NCBI RefSeq assembly: GCF_001424345.1
Contig: NZ_LMPF01000001.1
Coordinates: forward strand, 203,751 to 267,750
From: Burkholderia sp. Leaf177
Lineage (GTDB): Bacteria > Pseudomonadota > Gammaproteobacteria > Burkholderiales > Burkholderiaceae
Direction: 5' to 3'
Length of the DNA: 64,000 nucleotides
Shown: piece by piece, positions 63,672-64,000 of the stretch
Layout: each line of letters opens with the position of its first letter
How positions within the stretch are numbered: position 1 is the first letter of the stretch
The notes under the pieces: generated by a model
Databases searched by the model: none
The model's input: only the letters and a program-made list of their open reading frames with translations
What the model was told of the DNA's origin: nothing
Position numbers and translations under genes: made by a program

Positions 63672-63940
63672 TGTCATTTCTCCAGGATTCAATCAAGACA
63701 GCCGCGCGGTGCACGTGGAAGTTCCCTGTGGGGTCTTCCGGCGTGCCGTTGCGCCTGCCACTACAATACGGCCAAGGATTCAACCGCTTAAAACGATGCG
63801 TCCCCAGACCATGGCAGCGTGGGATAGTGCAGCGCACGCGTGCGCCACGCAATGTCGTGCAACAATTCCTTTCAAATTTCATACCACGTGCGCGAAAGTG
63901 TTCGATCCCTTTTCGCAACAAGCGTTCCCACGGAGTTCCG

Positions 63941-64000
63941 ATGAGTCTTGATCGCGCCCAGATCGACACCGCCCTCGGCGGCCTGATCGATCCCAATACC
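63941..64000 (+). CDS. apbC: ApbC/Mrp-type Fe-S carrier ATPase, N-terminal fragment (cut by window edge)
   Basis: First 20 codons of a gene running out of the window, MSLDRAQIDTALGGLIDPNT, which matches the start of the DUF59 (MIP18) domain of ApbC/Mrp iron-sulfur cluster carriers. CGGAG is six bases before the ATG. A TACAAT box lies at 63762-63767. Divergent from the lipoprotein gene. Identification rests on a very short fragment. Confidence 0.65.
   Translation, partial: MSLDRAQIDTALGGLIDPNT

Overview
This 64 kb window is GC-rich, tightly packed chromosomal DNA. Gene content and order point to a betaproteobacterium of the Burkholderiaceae, most likely the Paraburkholderia/Caballeronia/Burkholderia group. 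The indicators are cysB next to cysI-DUF934-cysH-cysD-cysN, a DUF3460 gene before scpA, a short DUF2486-like gene after holC, and zapB-zapA followed by 6S RNA. I saw no insertion sequences, phage genes, CRISPR arrays or rRNA operons. The only clearly accessory-looking piece is a hipBA toxin-antitoxin pair.

Layout. 1-3668: end of a branched-chain amino acid ABC operon (livH, truncated by the window edge, then livM-livG-livF) closed by a strong terminator. 3667-9639: a GNAT-acetylornithine aminotransferase pair preceded by a structured leader RNA or sRNA, a 2Fe-2S flavin reductase, a YeeZ-like SDR, an unannotated 58-residue membrane protein, a lipoprotein esterase and a pseudouridine synthase. 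9853-16208: poxB, a small secreted protein, a NYN/OST-HTH protein, a LysR/dehydrogenase divergent pair and a small membrane protein. 16425-16509: tRNA-Leu(CAA). 16656-27375: sulfur assimilation. cysB and an orphan substrate-binding protein face cysI-DUF934-cysH-cysD-cysN-SUMT, and a cbiX-type chelatase lies beyond hipBA. CysI needs siroheme, which SUMT and CbiX help to make. CysH carries the cysteine pattern of a 4Fe-4S APS reductase, which fits a CysN without a fused kinase domain.

27406-39055: envelope and housekeeping genes. lptG and lptF are divergent from pepA-holC. Then follow a c-type cytochrome, ilvD, a LysR regulator, lgt, a SIMPL protein, an EVE-domain protein, 6S RNA, zapA and a zapB-like gene. 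39424-50745: cobalamin uptake and late assembly. A cobalamin riboswitch precedes btuB-btuC-btuD-cobT-cobS-cobC. A converging operon carries cobU-cbiB-cobD-btuF, and cobQ diverges from it. No corrin-ring genes are present, so the locus handles uptake, salvage and nucleotide-loop assembly.

50766-64000: PaaI-type thioesterase, an orphan ParA, panC, DUF3460-scpA, the tamA-tamB outer-membrane assembly pair, metG, an OmpA-like lipoprotein and the first codons of an apbC/mrp gene.

The best second-look items are the structured RNA with a possible terminator/antiterminator switch upstream of argD (about 5343-5518), the paired hipBA operators with a constant 19-bp spacer, the NYN/OST-HTH protein with duplicated Arg-rich motifs, and the small membrane protein gene at 7700-7876.
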